Shown here: piece after piece, positions 1 through 7,952 of the stretch
Position numbering within the stretch: the first letter of the stretch is position 1
Layout: the number at the start of each line of letters is the position of its first letter
Source of the DNA: Foetidibacter luteolus
GTDB lineage: Bacteria; Bacteroidota; Bacteroidia; Chitinophagales; Chitinophagaceae
Length of the DNA: 62,765 nt
Assembly: GCF_009650435.1 (NCBI RefSeq)
Contig: NZ_VVIP01000050.1
Location: 18,697-81,461 of the forward strand
Direction: 5' to 3'
Notes under the pieces: model-generated
Database searches by the model: none
The model's input: only the letters and a program-made list of their open reading frames with translations
Told to the model about the DNA's origin: nothing
Made by a program: the position numbers and the translations under genes

Positions 1-3
1 ACC

Positions 4-10
4 GTTAGGT
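4..10 (+). repeat. R' core at left edge of cassette array (start of cassette 1)
   Basis: GTTAGGT fits the integron R' consensus GTTRRRY exactly. Positions 5-12 are the first bases of cassette 1 and are the reverse complement of the bases that precede the cassette's own terminal site (GCACCTAAC, 533-541). The site to which this G belongs lies mostly outside the window, so the array continues to the left. Confidence 0.7.
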
Positions 11-66
11 GCAAGCAAAGCCACAGTCAGATTTCCTTGTTTTGCCCCAACTCTTAGACTGACCTT

Positions 67-540
67 ATGACAGAAAAAGATTTTATAGACGTAGTAGAAT
101 CAACTAACTGGAAAGCATTTAGAGGACCAGAATATTTTAACCCAGACAGTGTCGCTCCAGCGTTATCAAGCCTTATTCACTTGAGACAGGACAATGATAA
201 ATGGAAAGTCTATAATAACGTCTTATTTGCCATCGGAAATAATCATGGAGGAACATATTACCCAGCAGTTTTGTCTGCCCTTCCGCTACTTGTGCGACTA
301 TTGAAAACTACCGAAAATGAAGTAACTCGAAACTGCATTTTTGAAATATTCAGTGAATGGTATTACAGTTTCGACCCTGAAATAGGAACATACAAACTCA
401 TGACAGAGATTCAATTGGAGAGTTATGTCAGGACAAATATTAAAAGCTGTATAGCTGGGAATGTATGGAATGAGAGTGAAAGAAATATGATACTTATTGC
501 TGACTTCCTTAACTACTTCAACGAAGAAGCAAGCACCTAA
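67..540 (+). CDS. cassette 1 protein, HEAT-like helical hypothetical
   Basis: 157 residues, starting at ATG about 60 bp inside cassette 1. The stretch around residues 30-80 (VAPALSSLIHL, then GGTYYPAVLSALPLLVRLL) resembles short HEAT-repeat-like proteins in which a GG..YPA motif precedes a hydrophobic helix. No signal peptide or membrane segment is visible, so a cytoplasmic protein is likely. The stop codon TAA lies inside the R'' core of the recombination site that ends the cassette, so coding region and site overlap. There is no promoter of its own that I can identify, as expected for a cassette gene transcribed from outside. The function is unknown; the HEAT assignment rests on pattern only. 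Confidence 0.75.
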   Translation: MTEKDFIDVVESTNWKAFRGPEYFNPDSVAPALSSLIHLRQDNDKWKVYNNVLFAIGNNHGGTYYPAVLSALPLLVRLLKTTENEVTRNCIFEIFSEWYYSFDPEIGTYKLMTEIQLESYVRTNIKSCIAGNVWNESERNMILIADFLNYFNEEAST

Positions 541-727
541 CATTGGGCTTTACGCAAGTTAGGCAAGACATTTTAAAATCAGCTAATTGCAAATCCAGGC
601 TGTAGTTCGTGCAGGACAAACACTTTCAACTTTACTTCTTAAATTCAACTTTATATTTTCAATCAGCAGCGGTTGTGGGCAGACGGAATGCTAATTCCCA
701 ACCTGCATAAAGCCCTGTTCGTTGGCT
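535..727 (+). repeat. attC-like site 1 (type A, 193 bp)
   Basis: R'' is ACCTAAC (535-541) and R' is GTTGGCT (721-727). The outer arms pair over about 20 bp: GGGCTTTACGCAAGTT near the left end against AACCTGCATAAAGCCC near the right end. R'' mirrors the start of cassette 1 at position 4; R' supplies the start of cassette 2. This is the arrangement found in integrated integron cassettes. Confidence 0.85.
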
Positions 728-767
728 GCTATAATTTGACCACCCTACTAACTGACGATTTATTAAA

Positions 768-1406
768 GTGATTACGACAACAATTAGAAATCTGACACAA
801 GACGAAACGCAACGACAGATTAAAAGATTACCAAGTGTCTATAAGCGGTTTGAGAACTTCGTTCTTAAACTGATAGTTGTTGTTTTAGTGTTACTTGCTC
901 CACTTCTAATTTATGACCGCTTCAACCCAGTTCCATCACATACACAAGCGGTGTACTGTATTGTAATCGTCATTCTTGCCGTCCTTATTGTATTTTGGGT
1001 AACAAAAAAATTTGAGGGTGGACTGACAAACTCAAAACAAATTGACAATATAAAATCAGGACAAGTTGAAGTTGTTAAAGTACAAACCACAAGAGCAATT
1101 AAGAGAGAAGATTTTGAAGACTTTGGAGTTGCATTTTATCTCGCTGTTGTTGACAATGGACAACCCAAAACACTGTTTTTATGGGGACAATACTTAGACG
1201 AACTTGAATATGAAAAAACTTTTCCAAATACAGAGTTTGAATTTATAAGAAAAGTTGGAAGTGACGAATTTATAGACTTTAAAACATCTGGACAATATTT
1301 TATAGAGGAGAAAGTTCTACCAGCGTTTGACAAGGAAGTATGGAAAACTGGACGTTATCCTGTAAATGGACAATTGCTTGACCAAGTAATTGACGATATA
1401 GTGTAG
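768..1406 (+). CDS. cassette 2 protein, two-TM membrane hypothetical
   Basis: 212 residues from a GTG start 46 bp inside cassette 2; no in-frame ATG would keep the N-terminal part. Residues about 29-50 (LKLIVVVLVLLAPLLIY) and 62-80 (VYCIVIVILAVLIVFWV) are two transmembrane helices. The remaining C-terminal part, about 130 residues, is soluble and probably cytoplasmic. I do not recognise a family. It is AT-rich like the neighbouring cassettes. The gene ends 15 bp before the R'' core of its site. Confidence 0.7.
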   Translation: MITTTIRNLTQDETQRQIKRLPSVYKRFENFVLKLIVVVLVLLAPLLIYDRFNPVPSHTQAVYCIVIVILAVLIVFWVTKKFEGGLTNSKQIDNIKSGQVEVVKVQTTRAIKREDFEDFGVAFYLAVVDNGQPKTLFLWGQYLDELEYEKTFPNTEFEFIRKVGSDEFIDFKTSGQYFIEEKVLPAFDKEVWKTGRYPVNGQLLDQVIDDIV

Positions 1407-1421
1407 TGCGACTAATTCAGC

Positions 1422-1614
1422 AGCCAACATTTGGTTTTATGCAAGTTGGGCTTGACCTTGCAACGTCAGCTAATTGCAAATCCCAGCGCCAGTTCAAGCA
1501 GACGAACATCTATCAGCTTTTGTACTTAACTTCATCAACATATTTTCAATCAGCAGCGGTTTTGGGCAGACGGAATACTAATTCCCAACCTGCATAAAGC
1601 CCTGCACGTTGGTA
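1422..1614 (+). repeat. attC-like site 2 (type A, 193 bp)
   Basis: R'' AGCCAAC (1422-1428) lies within CAGCAGCCAAC, the reverse complement of the start of cassette 2 (GTTGGCTGCT, 721-730). R' is GTTGGTA (1608-1614). The sequence is close to sites 1, 3, 7, 8 and 9, including the GGTTTTATGCAAGTTGGGC left arm and CCCAACCTGCATAAAGCCC right arm. Confidence 0.85.
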
Positions 1615-1672
1615 GCAATTGTAAATGGACACACCGCAAATTTTCAAAGGATTTTATTGACAGATACTTTTA

Positions 1673-2134
1673 ATGCAAAAGACTGAAGACTTCATGGTAA
1701 ATAGGTTGAAATGGAAAGCAGACAAATTCGGTTTACCAACAGAATTTGCGTTTTACTTTAATGACCTTTCTTTGGAAACAAAAAATAATTTAGTTAGTTA
1801 CATCAACAAAATGAATAGTGGGACACCTGTTTTGTTTTTTACCAAGCCGACATATGAATGGACATTGGTTTGCACTCGCCAAGTAATTTGTAATGACAAT
1901 ACAAAACTGGTGACGCTTAACATTAGTGATATAAAACGGATTCTGCCTACTGCTTTTGACATTACTTTAATTGGACAGCCAATTGATATTACTACTGTGA
2001 AAAAGAAAAGTGAGTGGGACACAATCAATATAGTTGACAAGCAAGATGAATCAACTATTTTTTACGCAAACAAAGGCGACGACTTGTTTGCATTATGGAA
2101 TATTTTATTGATGGCAAAACAGCTATACGAGTGA
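1673..2134 (+). CDS. cassette 3 protein, hypothetical
   Basis: 153 residues, ATG start 64 bp inside cassette 3. The protein is soluble and mixed alpha/beta by eye, with no signal peptide and no motif that I can name. Strands around residues 50-105 (PVLFFTK, WTLVCTR, KLVTLNI) and a C-terminal helix ending in MAKQLYE suggest a small folded domain. The gene stops 14 bp before its recombination site. Function unknown. Confidence 0.7.
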   Translation: MQKTEDFMVNRLKWKADKFGLPTEFAFYFNDLSLETKNNLVSYINKMNSGTPVLFFTKPTYEWTLVCTRQVICNDNTKLVTLNISDIKRILPTAFDITLIGQPIDITTVKKKSEWDTINIVDKQDESTIFYANKGDDLFALWNILLMAKQLYE

Positions 2135-2148
2135 CAGAAAACAACTGC

Positions 2149-2341
2149 TACCAACATTGGGTTTTATGCAAGTTGGGCATGACCAGCAAATAGCAACCAA
2201 TTGCAAATCCTGGCAGTGGTTCGGGCTGGACAAACAACATTCAACTTTAGTTCTTAAATACAACTTTATATTTCAATCGGCAGCGGTTATCAGCAGACGG
2301 AATATTAGTTCCCAACCTGCATAAAGCCCTGCCCGTTGTGT
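2149..2341 (+). repeat. attC-like site 3 (type A, 193 bp)
   Basis: R'' TACCAAC (2149-2155) is in CTGCTACCAAC, which mirrors the start of cassette 3 (GTTGGTAGC, 1608-1616). R' is GTTGTGT (2335-2341). The arms are the type A pair. Confidence 0.85.
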
Positions 2342-2352
2342 GCTATATTAAA

Positions 2353-3132
2353 ATGACTCCTCGTTTAAAAATATCAATCGAAAATCTTTACGACACCTTC
2401 GCAAAGTATCATGGCAACCCAAACATGACAGGGAGTCCTTTGTATGACGACTTAGCGAAATGGAATAAATCTTTATTTTCCAAGTCACTTCAAAATTTAA
2501 CAAGTGAAGACCTTTCAAGATTTGCTGGCAAGGTTATTTCTACGTGGGGTGACACAAACGACTTGAAACATTTCTTGCCAAGATTATTTGAATTGACAGC
2601 ACTGCTTGACACGCCATACGACGTTTGGATTTTGTATCAGAAACTTCAAGATGGCAACTTTCAAACATGGGACACAGAAGAACAAAATGCAATCAATGAG
2701 TTTAGCTTAGCCTTGTGGGACAATTTGCTTTCTGACAACAGCGAAAAAGCAGAATGGGAATTTGATGATTATTTTGCTGCACTTGCACACTTCTATCCGA
2801 GTTTTAATGACTTGACAGATTTATGGATGATAAATGATTCTTTCAGCTCCATTAAACATTTGAGCAACTATATTTATGACGAAGCTCACACTCTTTTCCA
2901 GAAAAATCATATCAAAAGAAATGAGAAAAGTACAAGAAACGTTGTTGTATTTAAAATTTGGTTGCTCTCTAACAGCTTAATTGAAAAACTAACTAAAGCT
3001 TTCTATCAATTTGAAAAGACAGAATTAGCAGAAAGAATTTCATGGGTATTAAAAATACTTGAGGACGAGAAATACAGCACACAACAGGCAGTTTTGCGTC
3101 AACAGGGGGCGACGAATAAATCCTCATCTTAG
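2353..3132 (+). CDS. cassette 4 protein, helical hypothetical whose tail is encoded by the attC-like site
   Basis: 259 residues from ATG 2353. A GTG at 2338 is also in frame, but it lies within the R' core, so the ATG is preferred. The protein is rich in helices and aromatic residues, with no signal peptide. A mid-region (RFAGKVISTWG, then HFLPRLFEL) has the look of a conserved bacterial hypothetical family, which I cannot name. The reading frame runs through R'' (3079-3085) into the palindrome, so about the last 18 residues (from STQQAVLRQQG onward) are encoded by recombination-site DNA. The native C-terminus may have been altered when the cassette formed. Confidence 0.7.
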   Translation: MTPRLKISIENLYDTFAKYHGNPNMTGSPLYDDLAKWNKSLFSKSLQNLTSEDLSRFAGKVISTWGDTNDLKHFLPRLFELTALLDTPYDVWILYQKLQDGNFQTWDTEEQNAINEFSLALWDNLLSDNSEKAEWEFDDYFAALAHFYPSFNDLTDLWMINDSFSSIKHLSNYIYDEAHTLFQKNHIKRNEKSTRNVVVFKIWLLSNSLIEKLTKAFYQFEKTELAERISWVLKILEDEKYSTQQAVLRQQGATNKSSS

Positions 3133-3276
3133 TGCTACTATTAGCTGAATATCCGGCTGACCGAACACGGATGAGCAACAGAATGTATTTTCAACTTTTG
3201 TAACTTACATCGGCTGCAGTTCCGGGCTGAACGTTTTCCAAATGCCCTGCCGAACGCAAAGCTGTGGCCGTTGCCC
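3079..3276 (+). repeat. attC-like site 4 (type B, 198 bp)
   Basis: R'' ACACAAC (3079-3085) within AGCACACAAC mirrors the start of cassette 4 (GTTGTGTGCT, 2335-2344). R' starts GTTGCCC at 3270. The arms differ from type A: CAGTTTTGCGTC on the left against GAACGCAAAGCTG on the right. The left part of the site is coding for the cassette 4 protein. Confidence 0.82.
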
Positions 3277-3287
3277 GTAATATTAAA

Positions 3288-4133
3288 ATGACTATGCGTT
3301 CAATTTCAACATTTCTACTTGGACTTTTCATTTTTAGCTGTAACTCTAAAAACTCAATAATGACAGAGAAAGATTTTGCCAAAGTGTATCTAGATTCTCT
3401 GAACAAGAAATATCCGTCTGTAAAATTTGAGTTAAACGCTGACTTGACAATTACATCGAAAAAAGGAGACTTAGAATACAAGCACTATATTGATAATGCT
3501 TTTATAGCTTACAAAGCAGAACCTGATTCCATTAATGACATTATTAGTAGGTATGTTGCTTCGACAACGGACTTATATGTAGACCAAAAGGCGGTAAATG
3601 TCGAAAATGTAGTTCCAGTAATAAAACCCGTTGAGTACTTAGACGAAATAAATTCTTTAAGTAAAGACGGTAAATCATTCCCAATGATTACGGAAAAGTA
3701 CAACGGCCAATTAATAATTGCCTATGCCGAAGATTCTAAAAACAGCATCAAGTATTTAACAGAAGATGATTTCAAGACCCTTTCAATTTCAAGGGACACA
3801 TTAAAGTCTATTGCTTTAAGAAACTTTGACAAAATAATACCTAACATCCAAAGGCAAGGTGACAACGGCTTATTTATGGTAACAGCAGGCGGGGATTATG
3901 AAGCCAGCTTAATTCTATTATCTTCCATTTGGACAAAGGAAAACTTTCCTGTTGACGGGGATTTCATTGTTGCAATTCCTAATAGAGACATGCTAATGGT
4001 TACGGGAAGCAAAAACAAAACTGGAATTGCCAAAATAAAAGAGATTGTAGCTGATTCGTATAAGACAGGGAATTACCAAGTTTCTGACCAATTATATAGG
4101 TGGACAGGAAACAAATTTGAGAAGTACGACTAA
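3288..4133 (+). CDS. cassette 5 protein, DUF1444 (YtpQ-like) lipoprotein
   Basis: 281 residues from ATG 3288; a GTG at 3264 is in frame but lies before the cassette boundary. The N-terminus is a lipoprotein signal with Cys18 (LGLFIFSC). The rest resembles the DUF1444/YtpQ family: PVIKPVEYLDEI, AYAEDSKNSIKYLTEDD, AGGDYEASLILLSSIW and a VAIPNRDMLMVTGS block near the C-terminus. DUF1444 proteins are usually cytoplasmic and of unknown function, so a lipoprotein version carried on a mobile cassette is a notable variant. It would be anchored in a membrane facing the periplasm or the outside. The gene ends 7 bp before the R'' core. Confidence 0.8.
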   Translation: MTMRSISTFLLGLFIFSCNSKNSIMTEKDFAKVYLDSLNKKYPSVKFELNADLTITSKKGDLEYKHYIDNAFIAYKAEPDSINDIISRYVASTTDLYVDQKAVNVENVVPVIKPVEYLDEINSLSKDGKSFPMITEKYNGQLIIAYAEDSKNSIKYLTEDDFKTLSISRDTLKSIALRNFDKIIPNIQRQGDNGLFMVTAGGDYEASLILLSSIWTKENFPVDGDFIVAIPNRDMLMVTGSKNKTGIAKIKEIVADSYKTGNYQVSDQLYRWTGNKFEKYD

Positions 4134-4140
4134 ATACTAC

Positions 4141-4337
4141 GGGCAACATTCAGTTTTGCGTCAGCAGGGGGACGAACAAATCCTCGTCGACAATGCTACT
4201 ATCAACTACGTATCCGGCTGACGTAACACGGATGAGCAGCAGAATATATTATCAACTTCAGTAACTTACATCGGCTGCAGGTTCGGGCTGGACGTTTTTC
4301 AAATGCCCTGCCGAACGCAAAGCTGTGGCTGTTGGTG
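4141..4337 (+). repeat. attC-like site 5 (type B, 197 bp)
   Basis: R'' GGGCAAC (4141-4147) within ACGGGCAAC mirrors the start of cassette 5 (GTTGCCCGT, 3270-3278). R' is GTTGGTG (4331-4337). The arms and interior closely match sites 4 and 10. Confidence 0.85.
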
Positions 4338-4366
4338 GCAACCTTAAAATTACATTACGCTCCTAT

Positions 4367-4858
4367 ATGTGGACAACAATAAAATCCTTATTTTCTTCAA
4401 AAGGGCCCAAGTTTGATCAGCCATTGCCAAGTGACTTTGACAAACAAGTAAAACGGGCAATAGTTTTAGTCAGAAATACCAATACTGTCAAAACTGACGA
4501 AGAGTTTTTAAATTATCTCATTGAGAATGGAATAGAATTTAAAGCAGCTGTAGAAATCCTGCTATTCTTACCAATTGCATTCGTTAGACATTTAATTGCC
4601 ACACTAAAATGGCCTGACACATACTTGGAGCTTATAAACGCCGACAAAAAGATTGAAAGAAGGTACAGTGAGACAAAGTCTTATCAAATTATTTGGAACG
4701 TAACATCAGAATACTTTAATGACAATCCAGACAAAGACACTGTTTTCAAAATTGCTGGAAGGAGTGCCGAATTCAATGCTCTTAATAATTTGTTGAACGA
4801 AAATCCAGATTCAAAACTGGAGGACGTAGAAGTATCGTCGACTGTAATTGTGAGATAG
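4367..4858 (+). CDS. cassette 6 protein, hypothetical
   Basis: 163 residues from ATG 4367; a GTG at 4325 in the same frame lies left of the cassette boundary and is unlikely. The protein is mostly helical, with a hydrophobic patch near residues 60-76 (AAVEILLFLPIAFVRHLI) that could be a buried helix or an amphipathic membrane contact. No signal peptide. No family recognised. The gene ends 13 bp before the R'' core of site 6. Confidence 0.65.
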   Translation: MWTTIKSLFSSKGPKFDQPLPSDFDKQVKRAIVLVRNTNTVKTDEEFLNYLIENGIEFKAAVEILLFLPIAFVRHLIATLKWPDTYLELINADKKIERRYSETKSYQIIWNVTSEYFNDNPDKDTVFKIAGRSAEFNALNNLLNENPDSKLEDVEVSSTVIVR

Positions 4859-4871
4859 TACGAAAGGCTGC

Positions 4872-5069
4872 CACCAACATTGGTATTGCTGTAATACGGG
4901 CAGAAGGAAGTAAAATTGGCAGTTATGCGCTATTGCACTTCATTCACGGCTTGACCGTTTTCAATCGTGGTTTCGTTTAAATAAATAATTTCGTTTCTTA
5001 TTTTACATTCGTGGGTGGGCAGACTCAGCAACAAATTCCCGTACTACAAGCAATACCTGCCCGTTATAA
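4872..5069 (+). repeat. attC-like site 6 (type C, 198 bp)
   Basis: R'' CACCAAC (4872-4878) within TGCCACCAAC mirrors the start of cassette 6 (GTTGGTGGCA, 4331-4340). R' is GTTATAA (5063-5069). This is the only site of its sequence type: left arm GGTATTGCTGTAATACGGG against right arm CCCGTACTACAAGCAATACC. The architecture and length match the other sites although the sequence differs. Confidence 0.82.
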
Positions 5070-5079
5070 GCCATTTTAA

Positions 5080-5646
5080 ATGAAGCTGCTTCTCTTATTC
5101 ATGTGTTTGTTGACATTTTCCTGTAATACTGGACAAACTGGCAATGTTGACAAACCAAAAGTATATTCCGACACTTCAAGTTTGTTTTGCAAAGGGACAC
5201 CACTTTTTGTTTTTAATGAAAGTATTGACAAACTTGGTTCAAGAGCATCCTTTTACAAAGACACAGTAAATAGACAAGGTGGTTGTTATTCATATTTGAT
5301 CGTTGACACATTCTTTACTGTACGACAGAGTACTGGGACAATGATTGGTAACTTACTTATAGAAACAAATAATCTTAGACAAATTCAAAGAGTTCGTGGC
5401 TATTGGGAAATTAGTGTTCAAATGAATGACAAAACAAGACAAGAAGCGATTGACTCGATTAGACAAAGGTTTTTTCCAAATATGCCACAAAACTTTTTAC
5501 TTACGGAGGCTGATACAACTAGACATAAAAGCTTTGTAGAAGAGTTTAAATTTTTCCCATCGCCTGACAGTGGTGACATAGACCATGGTTATGTACCACA
5601 TTGGAGTTTTTACTATGACGCTAAACGTTCAAAAAACGGCTTATAA
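5080..5646 (+). CDS. cassette 7 protein, small lipoprotein
   Basis: 188 residues, ATG only 16 bp inside the cassette. The N-terminus is a lipoprotein signal with Cys15 (LLTFSC). The mature part has no motif I recognise; it is soluble with alternating strands (residues about 75-110) and ends with a short segment (HWSFYYDAKRSKNGL). The stop codon TAA is part of R'' of site 7, so gene and site overlap. Together with the cassette 5 product it makes two lipoproteins in ten cassettes. Confidence 0.75.
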   Translation: MKLLLLFMCLLTFSCNTGQTGNVDKPKVYSDTSSLFCKGTPLFVFNESIDKLGSRASFYKDTVNRQGGCYSYLIVDTFFTVRQSTGTMIGNLLIETNNLRQIQRVRGYWEISVQMNDKTRQEAIDSIRQRFFPNMPQNFLLTEADTTRHKSFVEEFKFFPSPDSGDIDHGYVPHWSFYYDAKRSKNGL

Positions 5647-5834
5647 CACTGGGTTTTATGCAAGTTGGGCATGACCAGCAAACATCAACAAATTGCAAAT
5701 CCAGGCTATAGTTCGGGCTGGACAAACAACTTTCAACTTTAGTTCTTACATTCAACTTTATATTTCCAATCAGCAGCGGTGGCGGGCGGACGGAATTCTA
5801 ATTCCCAACCTGCATAAAGCCCTGCTCGTTACAT
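5641..5834 (+). repeat. attC-like site 7 (type A, 194 bp)
   Basis: R'' TTATAAC (5641-5647) within GGCTTATAAC mirrors the start of cassette 7 (GTTATAAGCC, 5063-5072) over ten bases. R' is GTTACAT (5828-5834). Confidence 0.86.
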
Positions 5835-5859
5835 GCAAGCCTAATTGACACATCATACT

Positions 5860-6486
5860 ATGCAAGATTTTTTAGAGAACGCATTTCAGAACAACTTCTC
5901 TCATTTAGAGGAAGAAAAGAATGAGTATAAATTTTATCGAGTAGACATCGGGAAGCTAAATGTTGCGAATGGACAGATTATTGCCTGTGACCCATTTTTA
6001 TTCAATGACGACAAGCCTTTTGACACAGTTTTTCCAATCGGACACTTCCCTATTGAATTAGCAATTGCTTGTATTGATGATGACGAACGAATAGGTTTTT
6101 CGAGAATTAAGTTCTCCGACAAATCCCCAGTTCGCTGGACAATTGCTGTTACAGTTGACCAAGACGCAACTAAATTAAGTGATGATGAAATATTTGGATA
6201 CGGTGTTGACTCTGGCACCGGTTGCTTCATGGACACTTCTGGTGCAGAAAAATATTCTGATTACTTAAACCAAAAAGAGGACAATTTCAACGTTGTAATT
6301 GACGAAATGGAGGCAACCTACAAACATACTCGTTCATGGCTTATATGGGACAGAGACGGTTTTAATGTTGCAATGTATTCTACTGGTTGGGGTGACGGAC
6401 TTTATGCAACTTACATTGGCTATGACAGTGAAAACTCAATTTGCAGGCTTGTATCTGACTTTGGACTTTTAGAATGGCAGCAGTAG
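5860..6486 (+). CDS. cassette 8 protein, DUF4241 family
   Basis: 208 residues from ATG 5860; an upstream TTG (5845) is possible. It matches the DUF4241 pattern along its length: GKLNVANGQIIACDPF, FPIGHFPIELAIA, DERIGFSRIKFSD, PVRWTIAV, GYGVDSGTGCFMD, TRSWLIWD and GWGDGLYATYIGYDS. The length is typical for the family, which occurs in many bacteria and has no assigned biochemical role. No signal peptide. The gene ends 10 bp before R''. Confidence 0.85.
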   Translation: MQDFLENAFQNNFSHLEEEKNEYKFYRVDIGKLNVANGQIIACDPFLFNDDKPFDTVFPIGHFPIELAIACIDDDERIGFSRIKFSDKSPVRWTIAVTVDQDATKLSDDEIFGYGVDSGTGCFMDTSGAEKYSDYLNQKEDNFNVVIDEMEATYKHTRSWLIWDRDGFNVAMYSTGWGDGLYATYIGYDSENSICRLVSDFGLLEWQQ

Positions 6487-6496
6487 AAGGCTATGC

Positions 6497-6691
6497 ATGT
6501 AACATTGGGTTTTATGCAAGTTGGGCACGACCAGCAAACTTAAGCCAATTGCAAAGCCAGGCTGTAGTTCGGGGCTGGACAAACATACTTGAGCTTTTGT
6601 ACTTAATTTCATCATTAGTTTTTCAATCGGCAGCGGCGCCGGGCGGACGGAAGACTATTTCCCAACCTGCATAAAGCCCTGCCCGTTACAT
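6497..6691 (+). repeat. attC-like site 8 (type A, 195 bp)
   Basis: R'' ATGTAAC (6497-6503) within TGCATGTAAC mirrors the start of cassette 8 (GTTACATGCA, 5828-5837). R' is GTTACAT (6685-6691). The interior is slightly diverged (GCGCCGGGCGGACGGAAG) compared with sites 1-3. Confidence 0.86.
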
Positions 6692-6709
6692 GCCATTTGA
6701 CAGACCACT

Positions 6710-7177
6710 ATGCCTAACATAAATTCCTTTGACATACTTGACAGTGAAATTCAAAAAGCTTCAGGACGACCTACTGTATTGGAGGCTCTATGGGACGGTG
6801 ACACGCAAGGTTGGTTCTTGATTTTGAATTTATATACGGAAACAGGCAAATTCTTTTGGAAAAGAGAGACAAGACAGCATTTAGGCACTGTAAGTTTTGG
6901 TGGCGACATAAGACTTTTTAACGGAGAAGTTCCTTCATGGCCAGAAGCCGAATTAACTAAAGAATGGGGACAAAAAGCAGCGAGCAAATACGGTTTGACA
7001 TTTTATTTTCCATCGGACTCAGAGCCAGACGACGATTGCCCAAATTGGACTCAAAGACATTTAGCGATTAATTGTGCTGACTGTAACAAGCTCATTATTC
7101 CTACTGACAGTGAGTACTTACCAAAGGACATATGTTACAACTGTCACTTAAAAAGAGAGTTTAGAAACAAGGATTAA
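6710..7177 (+). CDS. cassette 9 protein, C-terminal zinc-ribbon hypothetical
   Basis: 155 residues, ATG 24 bp inside the cassette. The N-terminal 110 residues are rich in Trp and Asp (ALWDGDTQGWFLILNLY, EVPSWPEAELTKEWG) and not recognised. The last 40 residues carry two CxxC pairs (NCADCNK and ICYNCHLK) spaced about 25 residues apart, which looks like a treble-clef or zinc-ribbon fold. A metal-binding or nucleic-acid-binding tail is therefore plausible. No signal peptide; cytoplasmic. Confidence 0.72.
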   Translation: MPNINSFDILDSEIQKASGRPTVLEALWDGDTQGWFLILNLYTETGKFFWKRETRQHLGTVSFGGDIRLFNGEVPSWPEAELTKEWGQKAASKYGLTFYFPSDSEPDDDCPNWTQRHLAINCADCNKLIIPTDSEYLPKDICYNCHLKREFRNKD

Positions 7178-7205
7178 TTGCATGCATAGCTTGACAGAAA
7201 ACGGC

Positions 7206-7398
7206 ATGTAACATTGGGTTTTATACAAGTTGGGCTTAACCTTATAACATCAGCTAATTGCAAATCTCAGCTTCAGTTCCAACAGACGAATATCTATCAG
7301 CTTTTGTACTTAACTTCATCAACATACTTTCAATCAGCAGCGGTTGTGGGCAGACGGAATACTAATTCCCAACCTGCATAAAGCCCTGCTCGTTGCAG
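7206..7398 (+). repeat. attC-like site 9 (type A, 193 bp)
   Basis: R'' ATGTAAC (7206-7212) within GGCATGTAAC mirrors the start of cassette 9 (GTTACATGCC, 6685-6694). R' is GTTGCAG (7392-7398). Confidence 0.86.
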
Positions 7399-7486
7399 GC
7401 AATGCCGACACAAACACTCTAAACATTCGACAGACATATTTTGACTCCAAAAATTAATTGACATTTCTAAAACAGGCAAGTGCCAA

Positions 7487-7909
7487 ATGACCGTCTATCC
7501 AAAAGCTAAAGACCCCGATTTAGTAGGTGAATACCCTGGACTTGTAAAATCGGGTGGCGGTTTTGTTTGGGACGAAGTATTAGAATATAGAGTTTGGCGT
7601 CATCCGCATGACGGAGCACCTGACACAGAGGACGGTGACCACTATTATTATGCCTTTGCAACTTATGAAGAAGCACTTGCATATTCACAATCAAATCACG
7701 GCTGCGAAGAACCGCTTGCATTGGTTTTGCAAGAAGAGTATATTGACGAACCAGAGCCAGGAAAGTATGTGCATGTAAAAGAACGTCGGTTGACAGAATG
7801 GCCAGTGGACTTTTTGAAAAGACCTATACGAACGGACAAAACAATCCCTGACTTTTTTTCACCTCATGCACCATCAAACCGACTTGACATTTTGCGTGGA
7901 CTTGCCTAA
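7487..7909 (+). CDS. cassette 10 protein, conserved hypothetical
   Basis: 140 residues, ATG 94 bp inside the cassette, the longest leader of the ten. The pattern GEYPGLVKSGGGFVWDEVLEYRVW, YYYAFATYEEALAYS, EEPLALVLQEEYIDEPEPGKYVHVKE and a closing LTEWPVDFL is that of a widespread small protein family, which I recall being labelled an acetyltransferase in some annotations. I see no GNAT acetyl-CoA loop in it, so I leave the function open. No signal peptide. The gene ends about 43 bp before R''. Confidence 0.75.
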   Translation: MTVYPKAKDPDLVGEYPGLVKSGGGFVWDEVLEYRVWRHPHDGAPDTEDGDHYYYAFATYEEALAYSQSNHGCEEPLALVLQEEYIDEPEPGKYVHVKERRLTEWPVDFLKRPIRTDKTIPDFFSPHAPSNRLDILRGLA

Positions 7910-7952
7910 GCAGATGTTATTAGGCTGACAAACTTAACGACAAGGCACATGC

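Noticed and set aside
1406..1597. Open frame running through attC-like site 2, and a similar one at 6474-6674
   Set aside because: Both translate the conserved site sequence (words such as FYASWA and SQPA recur) and reflect the repeat, not a gene.
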